From Prosapia bicincta (lineage: Eukaryota; Arthropoda; Insecta; Hemiptera; Cercopidae), in contig JBAIZL010000006.1 of NCBI GenBank assembly GCA_036971475.1, forward strand, positions 15,552,959 to 15,616,958: a stretch of DNA of 64,000 nucleotides, read 5' to 3'. Each line of letters opens with the position of its first letter. Position 1 is the stretch's first letter. The position numbers were made by a program, and so were the translations under genes. This document shows positions 24,856 through 36,164 of the stretch, piece by piece. The notes under the pieces were generated by a model. The model ran no database searches and was not told where the DNA came from. It saw only the letters and a program-made list of their open reading frames with translations.

Positions 24856-25264
24856 TAGATTTTTTGGACTAGGAGACTGACAGACTTACCTTGGTAAGAG
24901 TCCACACTGTAGTCTTGAAATAGAAACACATAAAAGCACTTAAACAATGATATATTTCAACCACACAGTGGTCTTTGTCAATCGAAGAGAAGACACAAAA
25001 AGAAATATGAGAGAATGAAATAAAATAAATAATTTTATTTATTTAAATGAATAATAAATGATGTTTATTTTATTTCATTCTCTCATATTTCTTTTTGTGT
25101 CTTCTCTTCGATTGACAAAGACCACTGTGTGGTTGAAATATGTCATTGTTTAAGTGGTTTTATGTGTTTCTATTTCAAGACTACAGTGTGGACTCTTACC
25201 AAGGTAAGTCTGTTAGTCTCCTAGTCCAAAAAATCTAAATAATCTTTACCAACCAAAACTAACC

Positions 25265-25267
<3 letters not shown>
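24856..25267. repeat. Family B tail-to-tail palindrome
   Basis: An antisense B copy (24859-25025) and a sense B copy (25060-25267) are head to head with a ~35-bp AT-rich centre. Both carry the ACCAC...GTGGT hairpin stem. Confidence 0.8.
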
Positions 25268-25327
<60 letters not shown>

Positions 25328-25622
25328 AATAGTTACAATCTGGAGTACATCCGTTCATTCTGCAGTCCATAAATTCGCAGTTCCGATGCTTCGCTAGAAT
25401 CTCATCCAGCATTGACGAGGTGAACCCAACAACAGTAGAAGAGCGAGTCTAAACGTCGGAACTGCGATTTTATGGACTGCAGAATGAACAGATGTACTCC
25501 AGATAGTAACTATTCATCATATTTTTCCATCCGTGAAGGAATACATATCAGCATATATATATATATTCTTGATATTTTACGTTATCCATTGTTTTTCCGT
25601 TGCACTGACTTTATGAAGTTAA
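25268..25622. repeat. (AT)n array and inverted family E pair
   Basis: (AT)n 25268-25323, then an antisense E tail (25324-25428) and a sense E tail (25430-25621) joined at tgaacccaacaacag. The sense copy ends cactgactttatgaagttaa, directly at the mariner insertion site. Confidence 0.75.
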
Positions 25623-26926
25623 TACGAGGGTAAGTCAATAATTATCCGCAATATAGTTATAAAATTTTATTGAAATCAAATAGGAAACTTACAAGTACAT
25701 CATTTTTCGACATAGTCCCCTTGCTTTTCAACGCACTTGGTCCAATGTTGTTCAAGTTTCCTGATGCCCTCGTGGAAGAAGGTTTTGGGTTGAGATGCGA
25801 GCCAGGAATGCACCGCTTCTTTCAATGCTTCGTCTGTCGTAAATCGACGGCCCCTAATTGCCTCTTTGAGTGGACCAAACAAGTAAAAATCAGATGGAGC
25901 GAGATCGGGACTATATGGAGGATGATCCAATACTTCAAAATTGAGTTTCTGCAGTGTGGGCAGCTGTATGCGGACGGGCATTGTCGTGCAACAACACAAC
26001 GCCTTTTGACAGCAGTCCTCGGCGTTTGCTACGAATTGCAGGCTTCAGCTTAGCAGTAAGCATCTCACTGTAACGTACACTGTTTATTGTTGTGCCCCTT
26101 TCCTGATAATGTTCCAGTAATGGACCTTGTGAGTCCCAAAAAACCGTAAGCATAAGTTTTCCTGCGGACGGTTGGGTTTTGAATTTTTTCTTGCACGGCG
26201 AATTTGGATGTCTCCATTCCATACTCTGCCGTTTACTCTCCGGCTCGTAATGATGGATCCATGTTTCGTCACCAGTAACGATCCTGTGTAAGAAGTTGTC
26301 CCGTTCGTTAACATAGCGATCCAAATGTTTTTTGCACACGTCCAAGCGCGTTTGTTTATGCAACTGTGTCAGTTGTTTTGGAACCCATCTTGCACAAACT
26401 TTATGAAACCCAAGTCTGCTGTAAATGATTTCGTAGGCAGAACCGTGGCTAATTTGCAGACGATTTGCCACGTCGTCAACAGTTATCCGTCTGTCTGAGA
26501 GAATCGTTTCACGTGAACGCTCAATGTTTTCCTCGTTTATGGCGGTAACTGGTCGTCCAGCTCCTTCATTTTGCGTAACACTTGTGCGACCATTTTTGAA
26601 TTTTTCAATCCATTCATAGACACTCCGTTGTAGCAAACAATTGTTCCCGACTGTACCAAAAGTCTTCGATGAATTTCGGCCCCTGATACACCTTCCGACC
26701 ACAAAAAACGGATCACTGAACGTTGCTCTTTTTTGGTGCAAATAGAAAGTGGAGCGGCCATTATTAACAGCACGGCAGCGATAACGAAACTAACCTAGCA
26801 GCTTGTAACGTGCATAGATATAACAATGAATAAACAAAGCATGCGTCATCAACGCAAAAGGACAGTACTGCCAACGTAAACAAAAAATATACCTATATTG
26901 CGGATAATATTTGACTTACCCTCGTA
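25623..26926 (-). mobile_element. mariner element with TA duplication
   Basis: Terminal inverted repeats CGAGGGTAAGTCAA (from 25625) and TTGACTTACCCTCG (to 26924) are flanked by TA on both sides. The flanks read gaagttaa|TA and TA|tattactattg, which together restore the family A PLE terminus seen intact at 922-950, so the target site is known exactly. The element is about 1.3 kb, full length for mariner, with the transposase on the minus strand. Confidence 0.92.
25700..26761 (-). pseudogene. mariner transposase, two frameshifts
   Basis: Start MAAPLSICTKKEQRSVIRFL at 26761; stop at 25700-25702. The N-terminal paired helix-turn-helix region (VYEWIEKFKNGRTSV, GRPVTAINEENIERSRE) is followed by the catalytic core: VTGDETWIHHYEP with the first aspartate, LLHDNARPHTA with the second, and PYSPDLAPSDFYLF with the third, i.e. 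the mariner DD34D type. The frame shifts once near 26650, between the start and the first helix-turn-helix, and again near 25965, between the second and third aspartates. All catalytic residues are still present, so inactivation looks recent. It cannot make full-length protein. Confidence 0.9.
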
Positions 26927-27127
26927 TATTACTATTGTAAGTAAATTTATCCACCATTAATTTCAATGATTTTACCTTGTGTGATGAGGCACCTTTCGGT
27001 AACTTGACCATTGTCTAATCACTGATATTTTTCTAGTGTAGATGTTCGGTCCGTGATGTTGGTATTTGTTGACGTTACACGCATTTTCTCCTGCGTGTAT
27101 GATGTTTTTATATAGTATGTCTTCTGT
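26927..27127 (-). repeat. PLE family A tail, inverted, 5' to the RT fragment
   Basis: Reverse complement of the tail at 28129-28346. It ends exactly at the tatgtcttctgtat word where the sense RT begins at 27127. This is the head-side inverted terminal copy of the element. Confidence 0.8.
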
Positions 27128-27720
27128 ATGGGATCACCCATATCATCAGTCATGTCAGAAATATATCTAGAACACTTTGAACAAATAATAATTAAACCTA
27201 TACGAAACACACATAATATTTTACTATGGACAAGATACGTAGATGATATACTTGTAATATACCAACCCACCATTCACAACAAACACATCATAATACTAAA
27301 CAAACTAAATATATACAACAAAAACATACAATTCACTGTCGAAACAGAACAATTAACTATCTTAACATCACTTTAAATATAAATAACAATAAAATAGAAA
27401 CTGCAGTACACAGAAAACCTACTTCCAACAACACCACAATACACTACAAATCTAACCACCCCTGGACACACAAAATTAACACTTACTGTAACATGATAAA
27501 TAAAGCAATAAAATACAAACAAGATAACAAACAAAAATTAAATGAAGAATTAGATAACATTACAAAAATAGCAATTGAAAATGAATACAACAAACACCTT
27601 ATAAAAAACATATACAATAAATTTACAAAAAAACCTAACCTCAACACAACACTACAACCTGAACAAAAAATAATAAAAATATAAAAATCTACTTAAAATA
27701 TAAATACACCAATAATAAAA
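27127..27720 (+). pseudogene. PLE family A reverse transcriptase, C-terminal part
   Basis: Opens with MGSPISSVMSEIYLEHFEQ (the PLE motif GxPMGSPLSxxxAEIYL) followed by the catalytic box RYVDDILVI. The frame shifts near 27355, just where the NYLDLTL-type motif (here NYLNITLNI) resumes in another frame, then runs through AVHRKPTS and HPWTHKINTY (PLE thumb motifs) to a stop at 27682-27684. The N-terminal half of RT is missing: the copy is 5'-truncated and joined directly to an inverted tail. Confidence 0.85.
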
Positions 27721-27837
27721 TAGAAAAACTAACAAATATATACAACAAAGAATACTACACTCCAACATACAAACCAAACAACAAAATAATAAAATATCTT
27801 AATAACACAAACCACAAAACAAATACAAAAAAACATA

Positions 27838-28110
27838 ACCTATTAGGAGTTTACAAAATTACATGTAACGACTGCAATACATTTTACATAGGGAAAACGA
27901 CCAGATCATTTAAAATAAGATTTGAAGAACATTACAGAGCATTCAAAAATAAAAATACAAAAGTATCAAATGTTGCAGCACACCTAATATCACATAAACA
28001 TGAAATAACAAACTATGAAAATAACCTAACCATACTTGAAATAAATAATAACCCAATAGAATTAAACTCACTAGAAAAATACCACATTTATAAAAACACA
28101 ACAATTTAAT
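27838..28110 (+). pseudogene. PLE family A GIY-YIG endonuclease
   Basis: NLLGVYKITCNDCNTFYIGK and then RSFKIRFEEHYRAFKNK show the GIY (GVY), CxxC and YIG motifs and the conserved arginine helix. AAHLISHKHEIT follows. The stop at 28108-28110 is about 40 codons earlier than in the related copy at 1023-1455. It is the downstream part of the same PLE as the RT at 27127-27720. The linker between is frame-broken. Confidence 0.85.
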
Positions 28111-28128
28111 GAACCTACAGACCACTAT

Positions 28129-28343
28129 ACAGAAGACATACTATATAAAAACATCATACTTGCAGATCAAGAAAAAATGCATGTAACATCAACAAATACC
28201 AACATCACGGACCGAATATCTACACCAGAAAAATATCAGTGATTCGACAATGGTCAAGTGATCGAAAGGTGCCTCATCACACAAGGTAAAATCATTGCAC
28301 TTAATGGTGGATAACATTATTTACAATAGTAATATATTAACTT

Positions 28344-28346
<3 letters not shown>
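28129..28346 (+). repeat. PLE family A 3' tail, sense copy
   Basis: From tacagaagacatac to aatatattaacttcac, containing the TCGACAATG box, a GGTCAAGTGATC stem and GAAA at 28243-28267. It ends at a (CA)n-(TA)n array. It pairs with 26927-27127 as inverted ends around a 1-kb body. Confidence 0.8.
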
Positions 28347-28432
<86 letters not shown>

Positions 28433-28645
28433 TATGGTGATATGTTTTCTTGTATATATAGTTAATAAATTTAAAATATTTCAAACACAAGAATACTTTT
28501 AATGAATATATTTATTCAAAGCTTTTCGCCGATAAAATTAGATAATTATTTTTCCTGAAGATGCTGATACTTTTTTATCAGCGAAAAGCTTTGAATAAAT
28601 ATATTCATTAAAAGTATTCTTGTGTTTGAAATATTTTAAATTTAT

Positions 28646-28734
<89 letters not shown>

Positions 28735-28735
28735 T
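28347..28735. repeat. (CA)n, (TA)n, (AG)n arrays around a family D' palindrome
   Basis: (CA)n 28346-28370 and (TA)n 28371-28428; then inverted arms 28470-28530 and 28580-28650 (caagaatacttttaatgaat and its complement) with a hairpin module in the centre (28555-28586: GCTGATA loop TATCAGC then GAAA); then (TA)n 28651-28700 and (AG)n 28701-28732. Confidence 0.8.
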
Positions 28736-28980
28736 AGTTTTGATTGGTAAAGATTATTTAGATTTTTTGGACTAGGAGACTGACAGACTTACCTTGGTAA
28801 GAGTCCACTCTGTAGTCTTGAAATAGAAATTATCACTTTTTTCTCTTTGATTGACAAAGACCACTGTGTGGTTGAAATATTTCATTGGTTAAGTGCTTTT
28901 ATGTGTTTCTATTTCAAGACTACAGAGTGGACTCTTACCAAGGTAAGTCTGCCAGTCTCCTAATCCAAAAAATCTATATT
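28736..28980. repeat. Family B inverted pair
   Basis: Antisense B (28736-28845) faces sense B (28846-28975). Both arms carry gtaagtct/agacttac. The two halves are joined near ttttttctctttgattg. Confidence 0.75.
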
Positions 28981-29011
28981 AAGCTCTAGAAGAGCTTAAA
29001 GCTTATTTATG

Positions 29012-29200
29012 AATTTTTGGACTAGATAGAAGACTGACAGACTTACCTAGTGGCAATAGTCCAAAACTGCAATCTCTTGGAAATAAATAAATAGACACAT
29101 ATAAAAACTTAACACACTATTGAAATATTTCGATCAAAAATGATCTTCATCAGTCAAGAAAGAGAAAAACTGAAGTGAACCACAGATGTGTATAAATATC
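29012..29200 (-). repeat. Family B2 tail, antisense
   Basis: Related to B but diverged (ctagtggcaatagtcc, gcaatctcttggaaat). On the minus strand the hairpin module reads CTGATGA, A, GATCA loop TGATC, GAAA (29128-29153), the closest match in the window to a hammerhead core. Paired with the sense copy at 29787-29980. Confidence 0.75.
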
Positions 29201-29214
29201 CAAATGTCACAGAT

Positions 29215-29547
29215 TTATAGTTTATGATATAGTGCTATATGTGATTTGTATAAATATTGATTACGTGAAACTAGATATTCATAGTCTGTCGGAAGGAAGG
29301 TAAATGGAGTTGTTAAAAATTATATAAGTTTGGGGGAATGTAAAAGGAGTTTTATCTGATGTTAAAGTTAAGAGGCTAGATTTGGTGTACCACTGGTATG
29401 ACAACTCCCATCTTCTCAATTCTGAAGGGTTGCAATCAGGGCGGAGGCCTTAATTATTTTGGTGGTATAACAATCATTGAGAGATATGATGTGACTAGCA
29501 GCGTGTTGAGCGGTTGGCCTGTGTATGTTCATGGTTCCAACGTCATT
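29215..29547 (-). pseudogene. Conserved coding remnant between inverted B2 tails (PLE-like)
   Basis: The minus strand reads NIHRPTAQHAASH then LNDCYTTKIIK and, after a frameshift, PDCNPSELRRWELSYQWYTK. The same peptide occurs at 32418-32580 with a different break. Identical protein words with silent changes mean a real ancestral reading frame. Position next to tails of the same family suggests the C-terminal part of the PLE that owns the B/B2 tails, but I cannot assign the domain. Confidence 0.5.
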
Positions 29548-29552
29548 TGAGT

Positions 29553-29691
29553 GATTCGACAATGGTCAAGTGACTGAAAGGTGCCTCATCACACAAGGTA
29601 AAATCATTGCACTTAATGGTGGATAAAATTAGTTACAATAGTAATATATTAACTTCATAAAGTCAGTGCAACGGAAAAACAATGGACAACG

Positions 29692-29780
<89 letters not shown>

Positions 29781-29785
29781 GTTTT
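29553..29785 (+). repeat. PLE family A tail and (AT)n
   Basis: A sense A tail (29553-29660) with its hairpin, then the gtcagtgcaacggaaaaac piece, then (AT)n with a short acac break (29695-29775). Confidence 0.75.
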
Positions 29786-29786
29786 A

Positions 29787-29980
29787 TACACATCTGTGGT
29801 TCTCTTCAGTATTTTCTTTTTCTCTTTTTTGATTGACAAAGATCATTGTGTGATCGAAATATTTCAATAGTTTGATAAGTTTTTATATGTGTATTTATTT
29901 ATTTCCAAGAGATTGCAGTTTTGGACTATTGCCACTAGGTAAGTCTGTCAGTCTCCTATCTAGTCTAAAAATTCCTATAT
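29787..29980 (+). repeat. Family B2 tail, sense
   Basis: Inverted partner of 29012-29200. Module at 29833-29859: TTGACAAA, GATCA loop TGATC, GAAA. Contains cactaGGTAAGTctgtcag and ends tagtctaaaaattcc. Confidence 0.75.
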
Positions 29981-30644
29981 ATATTGGCTTTGTGACCAGA
30001 AATAACACCGGGATTACCACTTTAATCAATGGAGAATAGCAATCAACCCATTCTGTAGTTTAGAAAATCATGAAAAATGGGTGTGTATGTAGTGCAGACA
30101 GCATTAAAATTTGGGGAAACTCAAATTTCGTCTGGAAAAGAAGTAAAATAAGCCCTATACATCAAGTGCTACCTGCTTAATAAGTGTTAGTGTATATTTT
30201 GAAAAAATACTAATCAATAAGGTCATTAGATACAATCATGACAAAAAAAAAAACTAATTAGAGATTTTTTGGTGTTATTTGATAGTAATTTAACCAATTT
30301 GTTGCTGAAAAAAACCAACATCAAAAGTTCTAAAAATATTTTTTTTCATAAAAACATCAATTTTTCTATTGCATAGGAGAAAGTCTAATATACTTTTTTT
30401 GGAAAAAAATGTACGTTTGTAGACAGAGATTATGTTTAAATCAAGAGATGATTAGTGAAAGTTGATGTATTTATTTTACACGTCTGGAGAAATCTAATTT
30501 TCAAGATAGGATCAAAGCATTGGAACTTCACAAGACCAAGTGAAGTGTTTTTTTTTCCAAGAACTTTAAAAACTATCTACAGAATATTAAATTGTTTCTA
30601 TCCTAAGCTACTATTTGCTTCTTTAAACTACTAATATTCGCATA

Positions 30645-31253
30645 CAGTAGAGTCTCGATCATTCGAAGTAGATGGGATCGAGACTCCCTCGGATACCAAA
30701 AACTCAGATTACACTGAAGTACGTTCCTGTGCATTAGAAAAAATTAGAGAACTTTGTATGAGAACATTTCTTGGAAGCCCTGCTCGTTTCCTTTGCATGC
30801 CGTATTTATATAAACATTTCTTGGAAGCTCAACTCATTCACTTAGCAAACCGTAGTGATATAAGCATATCTTGGAAGCGCGACTAATTTTTTTTACATAC
30901 CGTATTGATATAAACATTTCTTGAAATCCCGAGTCATTTTCTTTGGATAGTGTATTGATATAAACATTTCTTGGAAGCCCAACTCATTTCCTTTGCATGC
31001 AATGTTGATATAAACATTTCTTGAAAGCCTGCCTCATTTCCTTTGCATATCGTATGACCATAAATGTTTCTTGGAAGCTCGACTCATTTCCTTTGCATAT
31101 CGTAAGGCCATAAATGTTTCTTGGAAGCTCGACTCATTTCCTTTGCATACAGTATTGGTGTAAATATTCCTTTGAAGCCCAACTCATCATAAAATGGGCT
31201 CGAATTATACGAAAGTTCAAAATATCAGGACTTGAATTTTCGAGACTCTACTG
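30645..31253. mobile_element. pogo/Tigger-like non-autonomous element
   Basis: Ends CAGTAGAGTCTCGA and TCGAGACTCTACTG are flanked by TA on both sides (30643-30644, 31254-31255), the target of pogo/Tigger elements. At 609 bp it has no transposase. The interior is mostly a 50-bp minisatellite. Confidence 0.75.
30765..31190. repeat. 50-bp minisatellite inside the pogo/Tigger-like element
   Basis: About nine copies at exact 50-bp steps (30771, 30821, 30871, 30921, 30971, 31021, 31071, 31121, 31171) with the core ttcttggaagcccgactcat. Copies are diverged by several bases each. Confidence 0.9.
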
Positions 31254-32242
31254 TAATTACTTTAAAATTTAGAAAACAAATGTTTGTTTATTCAGTAACA
31301 AATATTAAATTTGATATTTTTATGCCAAATTATTATATTATAACAGCAGAGTAGATACTACTTTAGGCAAATATTTTCAACATCTTAAAATGTATAAATT
31401 ATAATAGGTAATATGACTATTAAAATTGCTACTCATATAAACATGTTTTTTAAATAACTGTACCTAAGGTGTAACACTCTTAAAAATAAGGTGTTACATA
31501 TAAATTTATTTATATATTTAATTTTTATTTAATAATTATATCGTCCCAATATAAAAGAAAATTTTTGTTTTATTGGTGCACATTGTGAAGCTAGCGTAGG
31601 TAGTAAGCGCTCCTAGTGGGCGAAATAGAAAAATATCGTACAAGTTAGTAACTTAAAGGTAATTAACCACCTCACGCCATGTGACGTAAGCATGAGGCGA
31701 TACTTCTGAACCAATCAGAATATTCAAAATAATAAGTAAGGGTGGGAATTTTCAGTTAGCACGCCCTTGCAGAAGCCCCACTTCTCAAAACGTCTTTGAA
31801 CGAGATAGACGTGATGGCACTTTCGGACATAACCTAGAAATTTGTAAGCTTCCAGTATTCAAAATTTAATATGTCAAGGCCGGTACCAAATTCTATAAAC
31901 GCAACTAAAGAAGAAGTCAGAATCGATTATTTATGTGTTTCCAATAAGTAAAAGTTTATATCATTTTTGTATAAGAGCGCTGATTCCAGGATCGATGTGC
32001 AGTGATTAGTGATTCCAAAAGCCATGGCCAATGTTTAATATGTGTTAAAGTGTTTAACAATACGTTTTATATAATAATAAAGAAAATGTATTTTAATGTT
32101 AACTAAGTTGAATTTTTTTTTTTTTTTTTTTTTAAATCTAAGTTGAATTTTAAATGATAAAGGGTTAACACATGAATGGTAGAATTGTCCTTTGAATATT
32201 CACTTCTAAAAATTTAATTGGAAAACTTAAGTTACTACCTTC

Positions 32243-32245
<3 letters not shown>

Positions 32246-32314
<69 letters not shown>

Positions 32315-32985
32315 TTTTTTGGACTAGGAGACTGACAGACTTACCTTGGTAAGAGTCCACTCTGTAGTCTTGAAATAGAAACACATAAAAGCACTTAAAC
32401 AATGATATATTTCAACCATTGCTGCGAGACAACATCACAACTTTTGATGACTGCTATACCACAAAAATAATTAAATCACTCCCCCCTGATTGCAATCCCT
32501 CAGAACTGAGAAGGTGGGAACTATCATACCAGTGGTATACCAAGTCCAGAGAATCCCCTAACCTCAACATCAGATAAATCCATTAATTTTTTTTTTTTTT
32601 TTTTTTCAAATAGCCTTATCTCTTTCCCCCTGACAGACTTATATAAACTATAATCACTCATATGTTCATGGAAACAATATATATATATCTTTAATCTGTG
32701 CATCTTGACATCTGATTTCTACTCTACACAATCTGTGATTACAATTATTTTATTTCATTCTCTCATACTTCTTTTTGTTTTTTTTGTGTTTTCTCTTCGA
32801 TTGACAAAGACCACTGTGTGGTTGAAATATATCATTGTTTAAGTGCTTTTATGTGTTTCTATTTCAAGACTACACAGTGGACTCTTACCAAGGTAAGTCT
32901 GTCAGTCTCCTAGTCCAAAAAATCTATATAATCTTTACCAACCAAAACTAACCTATATATATATATATATATATATATATTTCAA
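32246..32985. repeat. Family B insertion with (AT)n inside LTR copy 1
   Basis: (AT)n 32246-32311, antisense B 32312-32417, the conserved coding remnant 32418-32580, a T-run, sense B 32625-32955, then (AT)n 32957-32980. The other LTR has only tcgatatatataaatttt at this place, so the insertion site was a short TA run. Confidence 0.8.
32418..32582 (+). pseudogene. Second copy of the conserved DCYTTKIIK coding remnant
   Basis: The + strand reads DCYTTKIIKSLPPDCNPSEL then RRWELSYQWYTKS and ends NLNIR and TAA. It parallels 29215-29547 on the other strand. Here the frame is continuous through the point where the other copy is shifted. Flanked by inverted B tails as in the other locus. Confidence 0.5.
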
Positions 32986-33150
32986 AGGTTAATAAGTAAT
33001 TAAAATGTTTGGAATAATTAGCAGTAATTAAAAAATAATTACTCGACAAATTGGTGTCTTTTGTTCTATTGTAATTTGTCATTGATTAATAAATTGTCTA
33101 ACTTTGTATTTTAAAGCTTTAAATTATCATTTCAAGTAACCTAGTTCTAC

Positions 33151-34229
33151 CTTCTGAAGATATCACAAGAAAAGACATTATTATGCCTGGCTGTAACAGA
33201 GAACTAGAAGCCCTGGTAAGTAATTAGTTAATTTGTTAATTAGTAATTAACACACTTTTTTTAATAAAGATAAAAACTTACCCCCGATGTAAAAGGGCTT
33301 GAACGTTACAAAGGGTTTTGGCGTCCATAACGATTGGTGACTGTTTATAAGTTTAGTGGAGTCAAAATTTTACTCAATTCATTATTCAATAAATTTTATC
33401 ATTATAATATTAGGAGAAATTTTGTAGTAATGATTATATTAAAAATATCCACAAACCAAAAAAATAACACAAACAGAAAAAAAACTCTATAAGGTAAAAT
33501 AATACAAAATATACAAACATTTCAAATGTTGCTCAATACTCACAAAAGCAACTATACAAAGTGAAAATCTATTTCTTTACAACATAGCTATATTAAAAAT
33601 AACTACAAAATACCTAGTTATAACAGGTTCGACTTAAACAAATCGAATTTTAACATTATAATTAATTAGGTTCAATTAATAAAGCTAATAATGTAAGCCA
33701 ACTATTTACTGGAGTAAAAGTAATATACTTTTTACAGTCAGTCCGCTATTAGCAATATATATCATATACGTAAGGTACAGAGAAAAAAGTAGCATGCGTA
33801 CATACAAAATACATGCATAACTATTTTGAATTCCTATTGTACAAGTCAAAATATTGAACCAAATGATTTCCTAGTTAGTATGAAAAAAACAGCCACTTGT
33901 AGATTTATATTGAGATTTCTTTTGTTACACTTTATTACAGTTGTTTAACTTTTGTTATTTGAGAAAAAATTATGGCGGGGAGATTTAACATATCTTGCGA
34001 TACAAGAACATATGTCAAAATGTAGAATCTAGTATACCATTTGTAAAATCTTACAGAATAATATTCATTGCCTATTCATAGTGAGTTTGTCATTAAATAA
34101 GAAGTCTGCATTAATTATAAACATTTTAAGCATACAGTTTAGACATTTTTTCCACCACCTCAACATTATAGATTCTAGAAAATAGTAGTAGTTCTAGGTG
34201 TCCATCACTTGGTCTGATCAGTCAACTCC
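33151..34229. repeat. AT-rich DNA with repeat G copy 2
   Basis: 33380-33725 is the reverse complement of 8460-8925. At 33160-33212 there is a short open stretch ending in CCCTG|GTAAGT, a donor-like site without a convincing acceptor. Nothing else recognised. Confidence 0.55.
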
Positions 34230-34520
34230 CTTCATAAAACTATTACTTCTATTGGTATCATTTGAGAAACAAACATTATTTAGTGATATTTTTCAACAGA
34301 TCAGTGCATTGTTCAATGCTGTGAGTCATGGGCAAGACTGTTGCTCAGATGTATCGGCATAAGTCTGTGGTGTATTATGTTTTGTGGCATGTTATTGTTC
34401 ACAGAGTAGCTATTAATTATATGTTAAAATAAAGTGTTGGATTATAAGTGTGTTTTATCGTTTGGGCGTGAAACAGATTTGTTGAAAAATATCACTAAGT
34501 AGTGGTTTTTTGCCAAATGA
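34230..34520. repeat. Foldback repeat family H, copy 2
   Basis: Arms ggtatcatttgag...tagtgatatttttcaac and gttgaaaaatatcactaagtag...gataccaat. About 100 bp of extra sequence separates the arms compared with copies 1 and 3. Confidence 0.6.
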
Positions 34521-35279
34521 TACCAATAGCAGTAATTTAAAAAAAAAAACTGAAGATCCACAACAAAAACGATGGATAAAGATTTCTTTCTTCTGTACTT
34601 CTTGAATGATTTTACTACAAAGCACATTAAAAAACTAATATACAACTTATTGATTTAAAATGAGATAAGGTAAGATAGCCCACAGAAGTTGTAGAGTAGA
34701 ATTAATTTAAATCTTGTGGCGCAGGACCTTTGCCATGGTCTATGTGGCAGCTGAAAACAGTGCTAAAAGTCCTATTTTTCCAGCGAAAGTTTAACTATAA
34801 AATAATAACCTTTTAGCACATTTTGATTTTGTTTTCATTAAGCAAAAAAAGGATATTTTTTTAAATTTTTACTTAGTTGATTGTACACATAATTAAAATA
34901 TACTTTGGGTTCTAATTCATTAAGTGTTATATTTTCATTATAATATTGGTTTGAAACTAAATATTTTTGCCTTCTCTCAACCATAGAGAATCAAACAATT
35001 TGTAAAAATATTTTTTGGTAAACAAAATTTTTTCTCATAATGGTTGAGCATGGTTTAAAAAAATCTAGTTTAATGTATGTAACAGGGTATGCTTCTTAAA
35101 AAGGTCATGCATTTGTATCAATTATTGAAAACCAATGCATGGTTTAACCATAGCTTCCACTTGTAATAAAATAGGCCTGGTACTGAGTGCTATATCTCAG
35201 AGCAAGTGTTGGGTCTGATACTTGTATCTTCACAGAGATCCAGGAATCAAAAGAGTTGATATTAGAAAAAAAAGTAACA
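34521..35279. other. AT-rich spacer, nothing recognised
   Basis: No exon, RNA gene or repeat structure was found apart from short A/T runs. Confidence 0.4.
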
Positions 35280-35532
35280 CAAACAAAAAATGTACAATAT
35301 CAATTCCTACTTAGGTCAACAAAAAAAAATATTTTAGTTCTTTTTATTAAATAATTATAATTAATATAAATAAGGTAACATAACCTATGCCTTAAAACAG
35401 ATGTTGTACCACATTGGTTCCCAAACTTTTTTTTACCACGCCCCTCTTCTTGAAATGAAAGCCTCCTATGCCCCCTCCAATTTACACTATAAATAAATGG
35501 TATGGGCATATGAAAAAGAAACAAATATTATA

Positions 35533-35540
<8 letters not shown>

Positions 35541-35591
<51 letters not shown>

Positions 35592-35789
35592 ATTAAAAAT
35601 ATTTCAAAAACAAGAATACTTTTAAGGAATATATTTATTCAAAGCTTTTCGCCGATAAAGTAGTACCAGCATCTTCAAGAAAATAATTATCTAATCTAAT
35701 TAGATAATTATTTTCTGAATTTCTTAATTATGAATGACTTTAATTATTTTTAATTTATTAACTATATTACAAGAAAACGTATCACCATA

Positions 35790-35850
<61 letters not shown>

Positions 35851-36098
35851 ATTAATTAAAAATATTTCAAAAACAAGAATACTTTTAATGAATATATTTA
35901 TTCAAAGCTTTTCGCCGATTAAATAGTATCAGCATCTTCAGGAAAAAAATTATCTAATAAAATACTTTTACAAAATTAAATCATATGTACTACAAAGAAT
36001 TCTTTGTACTAGTAAAACTATATTATTATTATTATTATTATTATTATATTATTATTATATTATATATTAACTATATTACAAGAAAACGTATCACCATA

Positions 36099-36164
<66 letters not shown>

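Larger units (their letters stand above)
31470..33150 (+). mobile_element. Solo LTR-like element, copy 1, interrupted
   Basis: Aligns end to end with the LTR at 51537-52487: TGTAACACTCTTAAAAATAAG at the left, gtgacgtaagcatg, aagccatggccaatgttta and caagtaacctag at the right. It is split at 32246-32985 by a family B insertion. No clear target duplication remains. Confidence 0.7.

Noticed and set aside
25670..26053. 127-codon plus-strand open frame
   Set aside because: It is the antisense shadow of the mariner transposase, whose minus-strand motifs are unmistakable.
33160..33215. Possible exon ending CCCTG|GTAAGT
   Set aside because: The upstream sequence belongs to the LTR copy end and offers no acceptor with a consistent frame.
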